A stretch of 64,000 nt of DNA from NCBI RefSeq assembly GCF_014640175.1, contig NZ_BMGL01000011.1:60097-124096 (forward strand). Direction: 5' to 3'. Below are positions 62,616-64,000 of this stretch, piece by piece. Source of the DNA: Psychroflexus salis. GTDB taxonomy: Bacteria > Bacteroidota > Bacteroidia > Flavobacteriales > Flavobacteriaceae. Position 1 is the stretch's first letter. Every line of letters starts with the position of its first letter. The position numbers were made by a program, and so were the translations under genes. Below the pieces are notes generated by a model. It was not told the DNA's origin and did no database searches. It saw nothing but the letters and a program-made list of their open reading frames with translations.

Positions 62616-62648
62616 CTTACCCAATTATTATGAAGCTAATTGGGTAAG
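62616..62648 (+). terminator. Stem-loop after the small exported-protein frame
   Basis: CTTACCCAATTA and TAATTGGGTAAG form a perfect 12-bp stem with a 9-base loop; the following T-content is moderate (CTTATTATTT), so termination is likely but not certain. Confidence 0.55.
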
Positions 62649-62665
62649 CTTATTATTTAATTACA

Positions 62666-63400
62666 ATGAACATTTACAAGTATCTACTTATTCTTATTGT
62701 CTGTTTTACAGGATATACTCAAAGAAGTGGTGAAGTAACTTATGGCGTAAAAGTTAAAGTGAATGATTCTATACCAAGTGAAAAAACACCTTGGCAAGAA
62801 TCTGTACAAAAACTAGCTGATGTAGTTGATTTTAAATTGCTTTTCACAGAAGACCTTGCCTATTTTGAAATTTTAAATAACAAACAATACGAGCAAGTGC
62901 TAAGTTCTTTTCAAACAAATCATCCAAGGATAAAAAGTTCAACTTATTTACCTGCATTGTACTTTAAGTATGAAGGACAGATTTGGCAAAAAAAAATAGC
63001 TAATTATCGTTTTATACCTAAAAAAATGAATATTGATAATTGTATCCGAAAGGAGCCAATGCCTAGCAATTGGGTAATTACAGATGAAAGTCAAGAAGTT
63101 TTAGGTTATACTTGTAAAAAAGCTAACTTAATGACTAGTTTTTTTCATAAAGATGAAATGAAAAGATATCACATACGAGTAAGTGTATGGTTTACAGAAG
63201 AAATACCTTATAGTTACGGACCTAATAATTTTAATGGTTTACCAGGTTTAGTTTTAAAATATGAAGATATTTACTTCGATTATGTAGCTAAAAAAATTAG
63301 CTTAAAAAAAGTACAAATACCGAAGATGCCTGATAATTATCTTACCTATACATCAGAAGAATATAGAGAATTGTGGGAAAAAGAAATGAAGAACTTCTAA
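62666..63400 (+). CDS. GLPGLI-family protein
   Basis: A 244-residue exported protein: signal peptide about 1-18 (YLLILIVCFTGYTQ), SGEVTYGVKV at the mature start, the family block NWVITDESQEVLGYTCKKA at 135-153, and the naming motif GLPGLV at 191-196. GLPGLI proteins occur almost only in Bacteroidetes and their function is unknown. A second, shorter relative follows after 10 bases. Confidence 0.88.
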   Translation: MNIYKYLLILIVCFTGYTQRSGEVTYGVKVKVNDSIPSEKTPWQESVQKLADVVDFKLLFTEDLAYFEILNNKQYEQVLSSFQTNHPRIKSSTYLPALYFKYEGQIWQKKIANYRFIPKKMNIDNCIRKEPMPSNWVITDESQEVLGYTCKKANLMTSFFHKDEMKRYHIRVSVWFTEEIPYSYGPNNFNGLPGLVLKYEDIYFDYVAKKISLKKVQIPKMPDNYLTYTSEEYRELWEKEMKNF

Positions 63401-63410
63401 AAAAAATAAT

Positions 63411-63851
63411 ATGAAGAACGCACTTTTTATTATAACCAGCTTTTGCTTTTTGTATGCTACATTTAGCAATGCACAAGCACATGGAGTTGCAACTTACTCT
63501 GTTTCTGTTGTAGAAAATGAAGATGACATTATACAACAGCAAATGAAATCTATTGCCCCAGATATTTTAGATTATGTTAGCGATTTAAGTTTTCAACTTT
63601 ATTTTAAAAATAAAAAATCTTATTTCAGCTTAGAAGACAAATTGTATAGAAATCAAATTATTGCTGACGCAGCGAGTCTAATTGCCCATTACGCAAATCC
63701 AATTGTAAAAATAGCAGATAAAACATATTATCAAAATGCAAGAAATAGTTTTGAAAATCCTAATAAATGGGTATCTTCAGAAATAAAAAACAACTGGGAA
63801 ATTACACAAGAAACTAAACTAATCAATAATTATACACCTGAGTTCGATTAA
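63411..63851 (+). pseudogene. GLPGLI-family gene truncated by an insertion sequence
   Basis: Signal peptide about 1-22 (ALFIITSFCFLYATFSNAQA) and HGVATYSVSVV correspond to the mature start of the upstream paralogue. The block NNWEITQETKLINNYT (127-142) aligns with NWVITDESQEVLGYT, after which the intact paralogue continues CKKA; here PEFD and a stop follow instead. The last four codons lie in the left end of an IS982-type element. The C-terminal half, including GLPGLI, is missing from the window. Confidence 0.8.
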
Positions 63852-64000
63852 TATTTTTGAAGGTTTTATTGCATAAAAAAAGAAATAGCTTTATATTTAA
63901 AGTGTTGAAATTCAAATATATAAAAGCTATTTCTTATGTTATCTTACAGCAAAATTACTGATATTTTTTGTCTTGTCGATGAGTTCACTCAACAATTTAC
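63836..64000 (+). mobile_element. IS982-family insertion sequence, left end, cut by window
   Basis: The left boundary is placed where the GLPGLI coding homology ends; the element appears to begin near ACCTGAGTTCGATTAA. An internal inverted repeat AAGAAATAGCTTT (63880-63892) and AAAGCTATTTCTT (63923-63935) directly precedes the transposase start. The exact terminal repeats cannot be set because the right end is outside. Confidence 0.7.
63936..64000 (+). CDS. IS982-type transposase, N-terminal 21 codons
   Basis: ATG at 63936 directly after a hairpin. The residues MLSYSKITDIFCLVDEFTQQ match the N-terminus of IS982-family DDE transposases (pattern MLSxxKITxIFCxxDDF). The rest is beyond the window. 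Confidence 0.75.
   Translation, partial: MLSYSKITDIFCLVDEFTQQF

Overview
The window comes from the chromosome of a low-GC member of the Bacteroidetes, most likely a Flavobacteriaceae species. The evidence is a type IX secretion and gliding locus (gldJ, porU, porV), two GLPGLI-family proteins, promoters of the TTTG/TAnnTTTG type, a tRNA without an encoded CCA, and a gene order (exbB-exbD-exbD, rpoN, asnS) that I associate with this family. I cannot name a genus from the sequence alone.

0-32 kb is mostly conserved chromosome. It starts with an ExbB/ExbD proton-channel cluster (exbB is cut by the window start) and an outer-membrane barrel gene. These face rpoN, asnS and a large RND exporter on the minus strand. 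A cytosolic histidine kinase with a FixL-like PAS domain and a response regulator fused to a CRP/FNR-type domain follow, next to two universal stress proteins; together they look like an oxygen or redox response module. The rimP-nusA-infB operon comes next and has a terminator-like hairpin directly before its first start codon. After it lie a frameshifted small exported-protein gene, a MoxR-type ATPase/VWA pair with an unlisted 53-residue membrane protein, MATE, murF, gldJ, porU, porV and cdd.

32-48 kb holds pdhA-pdhC (no E1-beta gene beside them), an MlaE/MlaF lipid-transport pair, a five-gene minus-strand run (DUF389, mannose-1-phosphate guanylyltransferase, SprT-like, SDR, M28), a MerR-like regulator with an M23 peptidase, and alaS with a GSCFA protein and a TetR regulator. 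A Fic protein follows a large palindrome.

48-58 kb is a phenylacetate degradation cluster: paaE-paaA-paaB-paaC, a toxin-antitoxin remnant, paaD, and further along paaG. The paaE promoter is well formed, and a 9-bp-arm palindrome resembling the Thermus PaaR operator covers its -7 element. The upstream TetR protein is the obvious candidate repressor.

58-64 kb is a plastic region. It contains a broken RelE-type toxin with an intact antitoxin gene, a duplicated 3' end of tRNA-Leu, an intact HigBA pair, one of three copies of a dispersed intergenic element, and an IS982-type insertion sequence that truncates the second of two GLPGLI genes at the window end. I found no CRISPR array, prophage or rRNA operon. 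The clearest unusual signals are the toxin genes silenced in parallel by in-frame stops, the PaaR-like operator, the FixL-like kinase with a CRP-fused regulator, and the repeat and tRNA duplication structures.
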